From: Burkholderiales bacterium
GTDB taxonomy: Bacteria; Pseudomonadota; Gammaproteobacteria; Burkholderiales; Casimicrobiaceae
Direction: 5' to 3'
Length of the DNA: 64,000 nucleotides
NCBI GenBank assembly: GCA_015075645.1
Contig: JABTUF010000001.1
Location: 186,001-250,000, forward strand
Below, piece by piece: positions 9,446 through 18,543 of the stretch. Every line of letters starts with the position of its first letter. Position 1 is the stretch's first letter. The position numbers and the translations under genes are program-made. The notes under the pieces are model-generated. The model had not been told where the DNA came from. It saw nothing but the letters and a program-made list of their open reading frames with translations, and made no database searches.

Positions 9446-9559
9446 CGCGGGCGACCAGGTGAACCCACGCGGGTTCTCGGTCGAATCGTCATGCAGGCGC
9501 TGACCAGGCGTGTGCGCGCGCACGCCACCCATCGGGTCTGCATCGTGCCTGGGCCGGCG

Positions 9560-9973
9560 ATGAAGCTCGGCGCCCTGCTCTTCGTCTGCCTGCTCGCCGG
9601 CTGCCAACCCTTCGAGCAGGCGTCCGTCGATCTCCTGACCGAAACCGGGGTCCACCATCGCCTCCTGTCCTGCAGCGGCGGATGGATGTCGCGGATCGCG
9701 CGCTGCGACCTGGCGATTGCGCCCGGCGAATTCGATCGACTGGTCGTGGCGCTCGACGTTGCCACGCCGACGCACGACGCGACCCGCGGGAGCCGGGTCG
9801 TGCGGCTCGCCGCGGGCGACTCGTTGGACGACCCGAGATTCGCGGCGCTGGCCGAGGTCGCCTTCATGCGCACGCTGTGGACGCCTTCGCGGCACGGATT
9901 CGCCGGCGCCTTCCTCGTCTACGACCCGAGTCGGGAAGTCGCCCGTCTGCGGCTGTCCATCGCCTATGGATAG
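9560..9973 (+). CDS. Small putative lipoprotein, function unknown
   Basis: From the ATG at 9560 this is a 137-residue protein with a short lipoprotein signal, MKLGALLFVCLLAGCQPF, with the lipidated Cys at residue 15. An upstream in-frame ATG at 9491 would bury the signal, so I prefer the shorter form. The mature part has two further Cys (SCSGG and RCDLA) that could form a disulfide, and no family I recognise. It is convergent with the iron-binding protein gene, 87 bases away. Codon use is typical of the window. Expression is not proven, but the lipobox makes a real gene likely. Confidence 0.68.
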   Translation: MKLGALLFVCLLAGCQPFEQASVDLLTETGVHHRLLSCSGGWMSRIARCDLAIAPGEFDRLVVALDVATPTHDATRGSRVVRLAAGDSLDDPRFAALAEVAFMRTLWTPSRHGFAGAFLVYDPSREVARLRLSIAYG

Positions 9974-10060
9974 CCTGCCGCGAACGACGCGCGATGGGCG
10001 AACCCCCGCCAGCGCGTCGTGGAGCGCCGGCCAGCGGACGGCGCGAGACGATGCCGCGGG

Positions 10061-11089
10061 CTACCTCCAGCCCACGCGATCGACGATCTTCTGTGCCGCC
10101 GGAATGTTCTTCGCGATCGTCGCGATCGACAGGTCGTCGGACTTGAACGGCCCCATCGCCTCGAGCGCGGGGTTCTTCACCTGCACGCTCTTCACCGCCG
10201 GCCACTCGTTGTTGCCGTCGGCGAAGTAGCGCTGCGCGTCGTCGCTCGCCAGGTACTCGAGGAACTTCACCGCGTTGTCCTTGTGCGGTGCGTGCTTGAG
10301 CACGCCGGCGCCCGCGACGTTGATGTGCGTGCCGTGGCCGGCCTGGTCGGGCCAGACGAGCCAGGTCTTCGACGCGATCTCGCGGTCCTCCGGCTTGGTC
10401 GAGCGCAGGATGCGCGCGTAGTAGTACGAGTTGTTGATCGAGATTCCGCACTCGCCGGCCGCGGCACCCTTGATCTGGTCGGTGTCGCCGCCCTTCGGCG
10501 CGCGCGCGAAGTTCGCGACCACGCCGCGCGCCCACTCCTCGGCCTTCGCCTCTCCCATGTGCGCGACCATCGCGGCCACCAGCGACAGGTTGTAGGGGTG
10601 CGAGCCCGAGCGCACGCAGATCCTGCCCTTGTGCTTCGGATCCGCGAGCGATGCGTAGGTCGATACGTCGGCCGGATTCACCATCGCCTTGTTGTAGACG
10701 ATGATGCGCGCCCGGCTCGAGAATCCGAACCACTCGTCGTTGGTGCCGCGCATCGACGCGGGCAGGCGCGTATCGAGGATCGACGACTTCACCGGCTGGA
10801 ACAGCCCCAGTTGCTGCGCGTTGTACAGGCGCGACGCGTCGACGATCAGCAGGATGTCGGCCGGACTGTTCGCCCCTTCCGCCTTGAGGCGCTCGAGCAG
10901 TTCGTTCTCGCCGGCCTCGATCCGGTTGACCTTGATGCCGGTGGCCTTGGTGAAGTTCCCGTAGAGCGCTTCGTCGGTCGCGTAGTGCCGCGCCGAGTAG
11001 ACGTTCACCACCTGTTCCTGGGCGGCGGCGGCGAGGGGGAGCACGGCGGCGAGCGCCGCGGCGAGGAGCACGGGTCGAAGGCGGGGCAT
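10061..11089 (-). CDS. fbpA: Ferric iron ABC transporter, periplasmic binding protein (FbpA/FutA type)
   Basis: This 342-residue periplasmic protein has a cleavable signal peptide (about residues 1-23) and starts its mature part with QVVNVYSARHY, which is typical of Fe(III)-binding proteins. The iron-ligand tyrosine cluster NNSYYYARIL (Tyr222-224) matches the family. It should deliver Fe(III) to an Fbp-type permease; such a permease is encoded at 7214-8899, but on the opposite strand and not adjacent. No ATPase gene is nearby. A Fur-box-like sequence lies 61 bases upstream (11150-11168), consistent with iron control. Confidence 0.92.
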   Translation of the reverse strand: MPRLRPVLLAAALAAVLPLAAAAQEQVVNVYSARHYATDEALYGNFTKATGIKVNRIEAGENELLERLKAEGANSPADILLIVDASRLYNAQQLGLFQPVKSSILDTRLPASMRGTNDEWFGFSSRARIIVYNKAMVNPADVSTYASLADPKHKGRICVRSGSHPYNLSLVAAMVAHMGEAKAEEWARGVVANFARAPKGGDTDQIKGAAAGECGISINNSYYYARILRSTKPEDREIASKTWLVWPDQAGHGTHINVAGAGVLKHAPHKDNAVKFLEYLASDDAQRYFADGNNEWPAVKSVQVKNPALEAMGPFKSDDLSIATIAKNIPAAQKIVDRVGWR

Positions 11090-11149
11090 GGGAGCCTGCG
11101 GACAGGGAATGGACTGGGGTTCACTCTAGCGGCGTCGCGCGCCGATGTC

Positions 11150-11168
11150 AATAAGAATGCGAACCATT
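11150..11168 (-). promoter_or_regulatory. Possible Fur box upstream of fbpA
   Basis: The 19 bases AATAAGAATGCGAACCATT lie in the 139-base gap between the fbpA start and the ppc stop. This is the only AT-rich patch there. It resembles the partly palindromic Fur box (GATAATGATAATCATTATC and variants with AATGAGAATG and CATT ends), but the right half is imperfect. Its position before an iron-uptake gene raises its likelihood. It is suggestive only. Confidence 0.35.
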
Positions 11169-11228
11169 CCTGTTCGTTTCCTGTGTCGCAGCCCAAGTGG
11201 CGATATCCCCGGGCGGTCCACCGGCGGA

Positions 11229-14006
11229 TCAGCCGCTGTTCCGCAGGCCCGCGGCGAGCCCGTTGATCGTCAGGTGGATCGCGCGCTTGGTGCGCTCGTC
11301 GGTCTGGCCGGCACGGTAGCGCGTCAAGAGCTCGATCTGCAGGTGGTTCAGCGGATCGAGGTAGGGGACGCGGTTGCGCAGGCTCCGCGCGAGCGTCGGA
11401 TTGTCGGCGAGCGGGTGGTCCTGGCCGGTGATCTCGGCGAGGACGGCGAGCGTGCGGGAATGCTCGGCGGCGATGCGGCCGAAGATCGCGTCGCGCAGCG
11501 CGGCATCGGGCACCAGCGCCGCGTAGCGCGACGCCACCGCGAGATCCGATTTGGCGAGCACCATGCCCATGTTCGACAGCACCGACGCGAAGAACGGCCA
11601 GCGCAGATGCATCTCGCGCAGGAGGTCCATCGCGTCGCCGCGCTCGCGCCGCCACGCCTCGATGGCGCTGCCGACGCCGTACCAGCCCGGGAGCATCAGG
11701 CGGCATTGGCTCCAGCTGAACACCCAGGGGATCGCGCGCAGGTCCTCGATGCGCGTCGACGCCGTACGCGACGCCGGCCGGCTGCCGATGTTGAGCTCGG
11801 CGATCTCGGCGATCGGCGTCGACGCCCGGAAGTACGCGACGAACCCGGGCGTGCCGTACACGAGATCGCGGTACGCCGCGAGCGCGTGCGCGGAGAGTTC
11901 GTCGAGCGCGCGGTAGTAGCGTTCGGCGCGGTCGCCGAGCTGCTCCGCGTCGGAGAGCGCGGCCTCGAGCGCCGCGGCGACGAGCGTCTCGAGGTTGCGG
12001 CGGCCGAGTTCCGGGTCCGAGTACTTGCTCGCGATGATCTCGCCCTGCTCGGTGAGCCGCAGGCCCGCGTTCGCGCTGCCCTTCGGTTGCGCGAGGATCG
12101 CGTCGTACGACGGCCCGCCGCCCCGCCCCACGGTACCGCCGCGCCCGTGGAACAACGCGAGCGTGACGCCCGCCCCCCGGAACGCTTCGACGAGATCGCG
12201 CTCCGCGCGGTAGAGCGCCCAGTTCGACGCGAGGTAGCCGCCGTCCTTGCTGCTGTCGGAGTAGCCGAGCATGATCTCCTGGCGGTTTCCGCGGCCCTCG
12301 ACGATCCGGCGCCACGCGGGCAGCGCGAACGCCTCGCGCATGATCCGGCCGGCGCCCTCGAGGTCGTCGATCGTCTCGAACAGCGGCACGATGTCGAGCG
12401 CGCTGCGGCCGTCGCGGACGAGCCCCGCGCCCTTGAGCAGCACCGCGACCTCGAGCAGGTCGGAGACCGACCGGCACTTGGAGATCACGTAGTACGGCAC
12501 CGCGTCCGCGCCGTAGTCCGTGTGCACCGACGCCGCCGCGTCGACGATCGCGAACTCGCTACGCGCACGCTCCGAGTAGTCGAGGAACGGCGAGCGCAGC
12601 GGGCGCGGGTTCGTGAGCTCGGCGGCCAACGCGGCGACGCGCGCCGGCTCGTCGAGCGCTGCGTAATCGGCCACCGCGCCGGCGCGTTCGAGCAGTTCGC
12701 CGACGACGACCTCGTGGACGTCCGCGTTCTGCCGGAGGTCGATCGACGCGAGGTGGAAGCCGAACGCGGCCACCGCGTAGCGCAACGGCAGGAGCCGCTC
12801 TTCGGCGAGCGCGGACCCGCCGTGCGTGGCGAGCGAGGCGGCGATGGTGGCGAGATCGGCGTCGAACTCCGCGGGCGACGCGTAGGGGGGCCGCTCAACC
12901 TGCGGCGCGCGCGCGATCGGGGCATCGGACTTCGCCTTCGCCGTCGCGGCCACGCGCGCGTAGACGCCGATCAGCGCCTGGCGATACGGCTCGTCCTGGC
13001 GATGGGGATTCGCGTCGTTCGCCGCACCCGCGAGTTCGAGGAGCGCCGGCGTCGGCCGCACCAGCCGCGACGACAGCGACAGCTCGCTCCCCAGCCGGTG
13101 CACCTCGTCGAGGTAGTGCGTGAAGGCGACCGTCGACTGCGCGCGCACGGCTTGCACGAGCGTGCGCGCGGTCACGAACGGATTGCCGTCGCGATCGCCG
13201 CCGATCCACGAGCCCATCCGCAGGAACGGCGGCAGCAGGTCCCCGCCGAGCGCCTCGCTGCCGAGGCGCGAGGCGAAGTCCGCGTAGAGCGACGGCAATC
13301 CGTCGAGGAACGTGTACCGGTAGTACGCAAGACCGTTCTCGATCTCGTCGACGACCTGCAGGCGCGACAGGCGGAGCATCGCCGTTTGCCACAGCCCGAG
13401 CACGCGGCGGGCGAGGCGCCGCTCGACGTCGGCGCGCTCGGGCGCAGTGAGCGCCCGGCGGTCGTGCCGCGACAAGAGTTCGGCGATGCCGCGCTCCGCG
13501 TCGAGGATGCTGCGACGCTGCACCTCGGTCGGATGCGCGGTCAGGACCGGCGACAGGCGCGCATGTGCGCACCACCGGGCGATCGCCGCGGCGCCGACGC
13601 CCGCGGCGGCGAGCGAGGCGAGCGAAGCCTCCAGGCTGCCGCGTTGCGGCGGCGATCCGGCGAGCGCGTGCATGCGGCGGCGCCGGTTCTGGTGGACGTC
13701 CTCGGCGAGGTTCGCGAGCTGCGAGAAGTACGAGAACGCGCGCACGACGTCGAGCACCTGCGGGATCGGCAGGCCGTCGAGGAGCCGCGCGAGTTCGGCG
13801 CGGGCCGCTTCCGCCTCTTCGCCCTCCCCGCGCCGGAACCGGACCGCCGCCTGGCGGACGGCCTCGACGCGCGCATAGCCCTCTTCGCCCGTCTGCTGGC
13901 GCAAGACCTCGCCGAGGATGCGGCCGAGCAGCCGCGTGTCCTCGCGCAGCGGCCGGTCCTTGTCCGCGTCGTCGTTCGAAGGTGGCGGAGTGCGGACGTC
14001 GGGCAT
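11229..14006 (-). CDS. ppc: Phosphoenolpyruvate carboxylase
   Basis: This 925-residue cytosolic enzyme adds bicarbonate to phosphoenolpyruvate to give oxaloacetate, refilling the TCA cycle. The catalytic motif VLTAHPTEVQRRS (around residues 154-166) is present. So are GSWIGGDRDGNPFVTA, the GYSDSSKDGGYLASNW block, the loop LFHGRGGTVGRGGGPSYDAI and the C-terminal INGLAAGLRNSG. Length and motifs are complete, so the enzyme should be active. It is divergent from pgi (35 bases between starts), so the two promoters must overlap. Confidence 0.98.
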   Translation of the reverse strand: MPDVRTPPPSNDDADKDRPLREDTRLLGRILGEVLRQQTGEEGYARVEAVRQAAVRFRRGEGEEAEAARAELARLLDGLPIPQVLDVVRAFSYFSQLANLAEDVHQNRRRRMHALAGSPPQRGSLEASLASLAAAGVGAAAIARWCAHARLSPVLTAHPTEVQRRSILDAERGIAELLSRHDRRALTAPERADVERRLARRVLGLWQTAMLRLSRLQVVDEIENGLAYYRYTFLDGLPSLYADFASRLGSEALGGDLLPPFLRMGSWIGGDRDGNPFVTARTLVQAVRAQSTVAFTHYLDEVHRLGSELSLSSRLVRPTPALLELAGAANDANPHRQDEPYRQALIGVYARVAATAKAKSDAPIARAPQVERPPYASPAEFDADLATIAASLATHGGSALAEERLLPLRYAVAAFGFHLASIDLRQNADVHEVVVGELLERAGAVADYAALDEPARVAALAAELTNPRPLRSPFLDYSERARSEFAIVDAAASVHTDYGADAVPYYVISKCRSVSDLLEVAVLLKGAGLVRDGRSALDIVPLFETIDDLEGAGRIMREAFALPAWRRIVEGRGNRQEIMLGYSDSSKDGGYLASNWALYRAERDLVEAFRGAGVTLALFHGRGGTVGRGGGPSYDAILAQPKGSANAGLRLTEQGEIIASKYSDPELGRRNLETLVAAALEAALSDAEQLGDRAERYYRALDELSAHALAAYRDLVYGTPGFVAYFRASTPIAEIAELNIGSRPASRTASTRIEDLRAIPWVFSWSQCRLMLPGWYGVGSAIEAWRRERGDAMDLLREMHLRWPFFASVLSNMGMVLAKSDLAVASRYAALVPDAALRDAIFGRIAAEHSRTLAVLAEITGQDHPLADNPTLARSLRNRVPYLDPLNHLQIELLTRYRAGQTDERTKRAIHLTINGLAAGLRNSG

Positions 14007-14025
14007 CGTCGGAACGGAGCGTGGT

Positions 14026-14031
14026 TACAAT
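14026..14031 (+). promoter_or_regulatory. -10 element of pgi; possible leaderless start
   Basis: TACAAT at 14026-14031 ends 10 bases before the pgi ATG (14042). A transcript starting 6-7 bases after this element would begin 3-4 bases before the ATG, and no Shine-Dalgarno sequence is visible. No good -35 is seen. Confidence 0.4.
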
Positions 14032-14041
14032 CGCAGTGTAT

Positions 14042-15706
14042 ATGACCGTCGAACTCCCCGATTCGCTCCGCGCGGCCGCGCGAACCCTCACCGCGACGCC
14101 GCTCGCATCGCTCTTCGAACGCGACCCGCATCGCGTCGAGCGGCTGACGTTCGCGTGGGAAGGCTTCCGCGTCGACCTCGCGAAGGAACGCATCACGCCG
14201 GAAGTGCTGGCGGAATGGTGCGCGTTCGCGTCCGACTCGGGCATCGAGCGGTGGATCGCCGCGCTCTTCGCCGGCGAGAGGATCAACGTGACCGAGGCGC
14301 GCCCGGTGCTGCATCCGGTGCTGCGCGACCGCGCGTCCGCGCCGCTCGTCGTCGACGGCGTCGACGTGCGCGGCGCGTTTCGCGCCATGCGCGAACAGGT
14401 CGCGGCGATCGCGGACGAACTCGCCCGCGGCGTGCGCCGGGGCGCGACCGGCGTGCCGTTCCGCCACGTCGTGCACCTCGGCATCGGCGGATCGGACCTG
14501 GGGCCGCGGCTCGTCGTCGACGCGTTGCGGCCATCGCGCCCGCCGGCCGGTGTCGGCGTGTCCTTCGTCGCGAACGTCGATCCGGTCGCGCTCGACCGCG
14601 CGCTCGCCGGCCTCGACCCCTCCGCGACGCTCTTCGTCGTCGCGTCGAAGAGCTTCTCGACGCAGGAGACGCTCGCGAACGCAACTGCCGCGAAGGCCTG
14701 GCTCGCCGCGTCGCTCCCTCCCGGCGCGGACACGGGCCGGCATTTCCTCGCCGCGACGGCTCGGCCCGACGCAGCCGCGGCGTTCGGCATCGCGCCGCAG
14801 GACGTCCTGCCGATGCACGACGGCGTCGGCGGCCGCTTCTCGCTGTGGTCGTCGGTCGGCGTGACGATCGCCGCCGCGCTCGGCAATCGCGCGCACGCGG
14901 CGCTTCTCGACGGCGCGCACGCGATGGACCGTCACTTCGCCACGGCGCCGCTCGCGTCGAACCTGCCGGTGATCCTCGCGCTCGCGGGCTTCTGGAACGC
15001 CAACGCGCTCGGCTTGCGCCAGCGCGTCGTGGTGCCCTATGCGGAGGCGCTCGCGCTCCTCCCGGCCTACCTGCAGCAACTGTCGCTCGAGAGCAACGGC
15101 AAGCGCGTGACGCGCGAGGGCGCGCCGGTCGGCGGCCGAACCGCGCCCGCGCTGTGGGGCGGTGTGGGCACCGACGGCCAGCACGCGTTCTTCCAATGGC
15201 TGCACCAGGGGACCGACGTCGTGCCGGTCGAGTTCGTCGTTCCTTCGGTGCCGGCCGAAGGCGACCCGGGACGCCACGCGCTCCTCGTCGCGAACGCGCT
15301 CGCCCAGGCCCAGGCGCTCGCGGTCGGACGTTCAGCGGACGAGGTGGCCGCCGATCTGCGAGGACGCGGCGAGCGCATCGACGCCGCCGCGCTCGCCGCG
15401 CGCGCGAGTCCGGGTGATCGTCCGTCGACGACGTTGCTGACTCCGCGCCTGGATGCGCATGCGCTCGGCGCGCTGCTCGCGCTCTACGAGCACCGCACCT
15501 TCGTCGAAGGCCTGCTGTGGGGCATCAACCCGTTCGACCAGTTCGGCGTCGAACTGGGCAAGATCCTCGCGCAGCCGATCGCCGCGGCGCTCGAGGGCAC
15601 CGGTGAGCTTTCCGCCGCCACCGATCCTTCGACCCGCGCGCTGGTAGCGCATGTCCGCGCCGCCATGCTCGGCCAGGACCGCGACGCGGATCCTTTCCGT
15701 CAGTAG
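14042..15706 (+). CDS. pgi: Glucose-6-phosphate isomerase
   Basis: This 554-residue enzyme interconverts glucose 6-phosphate and fructose 6-phosphate. It carries both signature regions: 'GGVGTDGQHAFFQWLHQG' and the C-terminal EGLLWGINPFDQFGVELGK. It also has the sugar-phosphate-binding block VHLGIGGSDLGPRLV and the ESNGKRVTREG catalytic region. The frame is open upstream. The ATG at 14042 matches the family start, and the product length is normal for proteobacterial PGI. The 3' end overlaps the convergent mltB gene by 7 bases. Confidence 0.97.
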   Translation: MTVELPDSLRAAARTLTATPLASLFERDPHRVERLTFAWEGFRVDLAKERITPEVLAEWCAFASDSGIERWIAALFAGERINVTEARPVLHPVLRDRASAPLVVDGVDVRGAFRAMREQVAAIADELARGVRRGATGVPFRHVVHLGIGGSDLGPRLVVDALRPSRPPAGVGVSFVANVDPVALDRALAGLDPSATLFVVASKSFSTQETLANATAAKAWLAASLPPGADTGRHFLAATARPDAAAAFGIAPQDVLPMHDGVGGRFSLWSSVGVTIAAALGNRAHAALLDGAHAMDRHFATAPLASNLPVILALAGFWNANALGLRQRVVVPYAEALALLPAYLQQLSLESNGKRVTREGAPVGGRTAPALWGGVGTDGQHAFFQWLHQGTDVVPVEFVVPSVPAEGDPGRHALLVANALAQAQALAVGRSADEVAADLRGRGERIDAAALAARASPGDRPSTTLLTPRLDAHALGALLALYEHRTFVEGLLWGINPFDQFGVELGKILAQPIAAALEGTGELSAATDPSTRALVAHVRAAMLGQDRDADPFRQ

Positions 15707-16764
15707 GCGGCCTTGATCGCCTCCGCGAGGCGGATCACCGCGGTCGCGTAGAGGCGGCTGCGGTTGTAGCGGGTCACGACATAGAAGTTGGGGCCGGCGA
15801 TCCAGGTGCTCGCCCCGCCGTCGGATTCCTCCAGCAGCAGCAAGCCGACCGGTTCGTCGGCCGATCCGACCGGCGTCGCCGGACGCACGCCGTCGGCGGC
15901 CCAGGCGTCGAGGCTGCGCCGCTCGCTCAGCCCCCCGTCGAGCTTGCGGAGCACACCGTCGCGCGCGTCGGCGTCGATGGCCGCGGGCACGATCGTGGTC
16001 CCGCCCGGCTGCCAGTCGTGGCGCGCGAGATAGTTGGCGACGCTGCCGACGACGTCGGGCCCGCTCTTCCACAGGTCGATGCGCGTGTCGCCGTCGAAAT
16101 CGACCGCGTAGCGGCGCACGCTGCCGGGCATGAACTGCGGCACGCCCATCGCGCCGGCGAACGACCCCTTCGGCGTGAACGGCGAGAAGTCCTGCTCGCG
16201 CGAGAGCAGCAGGAACTCCTTCAGTTCTCCGCGGAAGAACGGCGCACGCCGCGGGTAGTCGAACGCGAGCGTCGCGAGCGCGTCGATCACGCGGAAGCCC
16301 CCGAGCAGCCGGCCGTAGTTGGTCTCGATGCCGACGATCGCGACGACGATCTCCGGCGGCACGCCCCACTTCGCCTCGGCGCGCGCGAGCGCGTCGGCGT
16401 TCGCGCGCCACCAGAGGACGCCGTCCGAAACGCGCGCGGACGACAGGAACGGCGGCGCGTACTCGAACCACTTCGGCGGCGCGATGATCGGCCTGCTCAT
16501 CAACGCGACGATGCGCGGCTGGAAGCGCGCGCCGGCGAGCCAGCGCTCGACTCGCGTCCGGTCGAGCCCGGTCTCCGCCGCGATCTCGGCGGCGAACGCG
16601 CGAACGTCGTCACGCGGGCCGTAGGCGATTCTGCGCGCGTCCTTCGCGGCTTGCGCGAGGACCGTCGGCGCGGCGAGCGCCAACGCGCACGCGAGGAGGT
16701 AACGCAGGACCGGATCCGCGCGACGACGAAGCGGAGATCCCGCGCGAGTCGGACGAGGTCGCAC
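15700..16764 (-). CDS. mltB: Membrane-bound lytic murein transglycosylase B
   Basis: This 354-residue protein has an N-terminal hydrophobic export segment (about residues 18-37). The transglycosylase domain follows, with the catalytic Glu in [17 protein letters not shown]. Downstream are the family blocks [40 protein letters not shown] and [17 protein letters not shown]. It cleaves peptidoglycan glycan strands to 1,6-anhydromuropeptides. I see no clear lipobox, so it may be periplasmic or anchored by an uncleaved helix. The gene is convergent with pgi (7-base overlap) and divergent from pyrD. Confidence 0.94.
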   Translation of the reverse strand: MRPRPTRAGSPLRRRADPVLRYLLACALALAAPTVLAQAAKDARRIAYGPRDDVRAFAAEIAAETGLDRTRVERWLAGARFQPRIVALMSRPIIAPPKWFEYAPPFLSSARVSDGVLWWRANADALARAEAKWGVPPEIVVAIVGIETNYGRLLGGFRVIDALATLAFDYPRRAPFFRGELKEFLLLSREQDFSPFTPKGSFAGAMGVPQFMPGSVRRYAVDFDGDTRIDLWKSGPDVVGSVANYLARHDWQPGGTTIVPAAIDADARDGVLRKLDGGLSERRSLDAWAADGVRPATPVGSADEPVGLLLLEESDGGASTWIAGPNFYVVTRYNRSRLYATAVIRLAEAIKAAY

Positions 16765-16852
16765 GGCGCGCCGATGGTATCATCGCCGCGCCCGCCGCCC
16801 GGTGCTCCGGCGCAGCATGCTGCGTCGACCGGACTTCGCATCGCGCAACCCG

Positions 16853-17893
16853 ATGCTCTATCCGCTGATCCGTCCCGCGCTGTTCGCGCTCGACCCCGAG
16901 CGCGCGCACGCCATGACGCTGGCCGCGCTCGATGCGGCCGCGACGACGGGTCTCGCGCGCTGCACGGCGCCGCGCCTGCCGGCCGACCCGATACGGGTGA
17001 TGGGACTCGACTTCCCCAATCGCGTCGGCCTCGCGGCGGGGCTCGACAAGGACGCCGCGCACCTGCCCGGCCTCGCCTCGCTCGGGTTCGGTTTCCTCGA
17101 GGTGGGCACCGTCACGCCGCGTCCGCAGCCGGGCAATCCCCGGCCGCGCATGTTCCGGCTTCCGGAAGCGCAGGCGCTGATCAACCGGCTCGGATTCAAC
17201 AACGGCGGGGTCGAACGCTACGTGGTGAACGTGCGGGCGTCCGGCTACCGCGGCATCCTCGGCTGCAACATCGGCCGCAATGCCGACACGCCGAACGAGC
17301 GCGCGGCCGACGACTACCTCGCCTGCCTCGCGGCGGTCGCGCCGGTGGCGAGCTACGTCACGATCAACGTGAGCTCGCCCAACACGACCGGGCTGCGCGA
17401 CCTGCAGTCCGAGACCGCGCTCGACGCGTTGCTCGCCCGCCTCACCGCCGCCCGCGACGAGCACGTGCAGAGGCTGGGGCACGCGCTGCCGCTCGCGATC
17501 AAGATCGCGCCCGATCTCGACGACGACGCGATCGGCGGCCTCGCGCGCGTGCTGGTCGCGCGGCGCGTCGACGCCGTGATCGCGACCAACACGACGCTCG
17601 CCCGCGACGCCGTCTCCGGGATGCCGCACGCCGACGAGCGCGGCGGACTCTCCGGCCGGCCGCTCTTCGATCGCTCGAACGAGGTGCTCCGCACGCTCGC
17701 ACGAGCGCTCGACGGCGCGCTGCCGATCATCGGCGTCGGCGGGATCTGCTCGGGCGAGGACGCGGCGGCGAAGCTCGCCGCCGGCGCGAGCCTCGTGCAG
17801 CTCTACACCGGCCTCGTCTACCGGGGGCCCGCGCTCGTCGGGGAATGCGTGCGCTCGCTCGCCGCGACGTCCAAAAGGGTCAGACTCGATTGA
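16853..17893 (+). CDS. pyrD: Dihydroorotate dehydrogenase (quinone), class 2
   Basis: From the ATG at 16853 this is a 346-residue membrane-associated flavoenzyme of pyrimidine synthesis. The N-terminal membrane-docking helix ([13 protein letters not shown]), the FMN-binding [10 protein letters not shown], the class 2 catalytic-Ser motif [16 protein letters not shown] and [20 protein letters not shown] are all present. The frame is open 51 bases upstream, but family alignment favours MLYPL. The last seven or so residues (SKRVRLD) and the TGA stop are encoded by the left arm of a REP-like repeat that begins at 17873. The natural end has probably been replaced; the conserved core is intact. Confidence 0.96.
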   Translation: MLYPLIRPALFALDPERAHAMTLAALDAAATTGLARCTAPRLPADPIRVMGLDFPNRVGLAAGLDKDAAHLPGLASLGFGFLEVGTVTPRPQPGNPRPRMFRLPEAQALINRLGFNNGGVERYVVNVRASGYRGILGCNIGRNADTPNERAADDYLACLAAVAPVASYVTINVSSPNTTGLRDLQSETALDALLARLTAARDEHVQRLGHALPLAIKIAPDLDDDAIGGLARVLVARRVDAVIATNTTLARDAVSGMPHADERGGLSGRPLFDRSNEVLRTLARALDGALPIIGVGGICSGEDAAAKLAAGASLVQLYTGLVYRGPALVGECVRSLAATSKRVRLD

Positions 17894-18033
17894 AATTCTG
17901 ACGGCGACCGACGCGCCACGCGCAATCGATGAGGGACAAACGAGCTGGCGACGTCTTGCTCATCAATCGAGTCTGACCCCTTTGATTGAGCTGGCGACGT
18001 CTTGCTCATCAATCGAGTCTGACCCCTTTGATT
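17873..18033. repeat. REP-like inverted repeat element after pyrD
   Basis: The left arm (17873-17893) contains AGGGTCAGACTCGATTGA. The inverse arm TCAATCGAGTCTGACCCC appears twice, at 17963-17980 and 18009-18026. The spacer, about 70 bases, has no coding character. The same 18-base core (GGGGTCAGACTCGATTGA) forms both arms of the element after purA, over 36 kb away, so this is a dispersed family. Such elements are usually moved or maintained by REP-associated tyrosine transposases; none is encoded in this window. Confidence 0.85.
17942..18033. repeat. Perfect 46-bp tandem duplication (2 copies)
   Basis: Bases 17942-17987 and 17988-18033 are identical 46-base units. Each begins GAGCTGGCGACGTCTTGCTC and ends with the REP arm and TTTGATT. 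This is a head-to-tail duplication of the right half of the element and appears recent, as no base differs. Confidence 0.95.
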
Positions 18034-18060
18034 GCGCCGGCCGCGAAATTGGGGGCTGCG

Positions 18061-18543
18061 CTACCCGTTTTTCGCGCCGAGCCACCCCGCCGTCGCATGC
18101 GCGAGCATCTTCGCGCTCCCTTCCGCGACGGTCTCGCCGCGCTGGTTGGTCGCGACGGCGCGCAGCGTCACGATGCCGCCGCCGTGCGACGGCTTGTCGT
18201 CCTTCGCAACGACGGTCCAGGTCGTCGTCACGGTGTCGCCCGGCCGCACCGGCGCGGTGAAGCGCGTCGCGTGTTCGAGCAGCGCGATCGCGGTGCCGTG
18301 GAAGATCATGCCGACCGCGCCGCCCATCATGGCGCTCGTCATCACGCCGTGGAGGATGCGCGTGCCGAACCGAGCCTGAGCCGCGTACGCGCCATCGACA
18401 TGGTGCGGGTTGAAGTCGCCGATGAGGCCGGCGCCGAGCACGAGGTGCGCGTCGGTGACCGTCAGCGATCGTCGGAACGATTCCCCGACCGCGATCTCGT
18501 CGTAGTGGCGGCCGCTGCCGTCCATGCCGCTCGCTGCATTCAC
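18061..18543 (-). CDS. MaoC-like (R)-hydratase family protein
   Basis: This 160-residue hot-dog-fold protein is of the MaoC dehydratase type. The hydratase motif is readable in LIGDFNPHHVDGAYAAQARF, with the expected Asp and His near residues 43-48, followed by GTRILHGVMTSAMMGG. Relatives hydrate 2-enoyl-CoA thioesters, but the family is wide and the substrate is uncertain. The start overlaps the stop of the upstream molybdopterin-domain gene by 4 bases, so the two are probably translated together. The 3' end faces the REP-like element after pyrD. Confidence 0.9.
   Translation of the reverse strand: MNAASGMDGSGRHYDEIAVGESFRRSLTVTDAHLVLGAGLIGDFNPHHVDGAYAAQARFGTRILHGVMTSAMMGGAVGMIFHGTAIALLEHATRFTAPVRPGDTVTTTWTVVAKDDKPSHGGGIVTLRAVATNQRGETVAEGSAKMLAHATAGWLGAKNG

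Noticed and set aside
11145..14045. Open frame of about 966 codons antisense to ppc
   Set aside because: The ppc product is complete with all catalytic motifs; the antisense translation has low-complexity Arg-rich composition.
17942..18033. CRISPR-like direct repeats
   Set aside because: There are only two units, directly abutting with no spacer, and they are halves of an inverted-repeat element. No cas genes are nearby.
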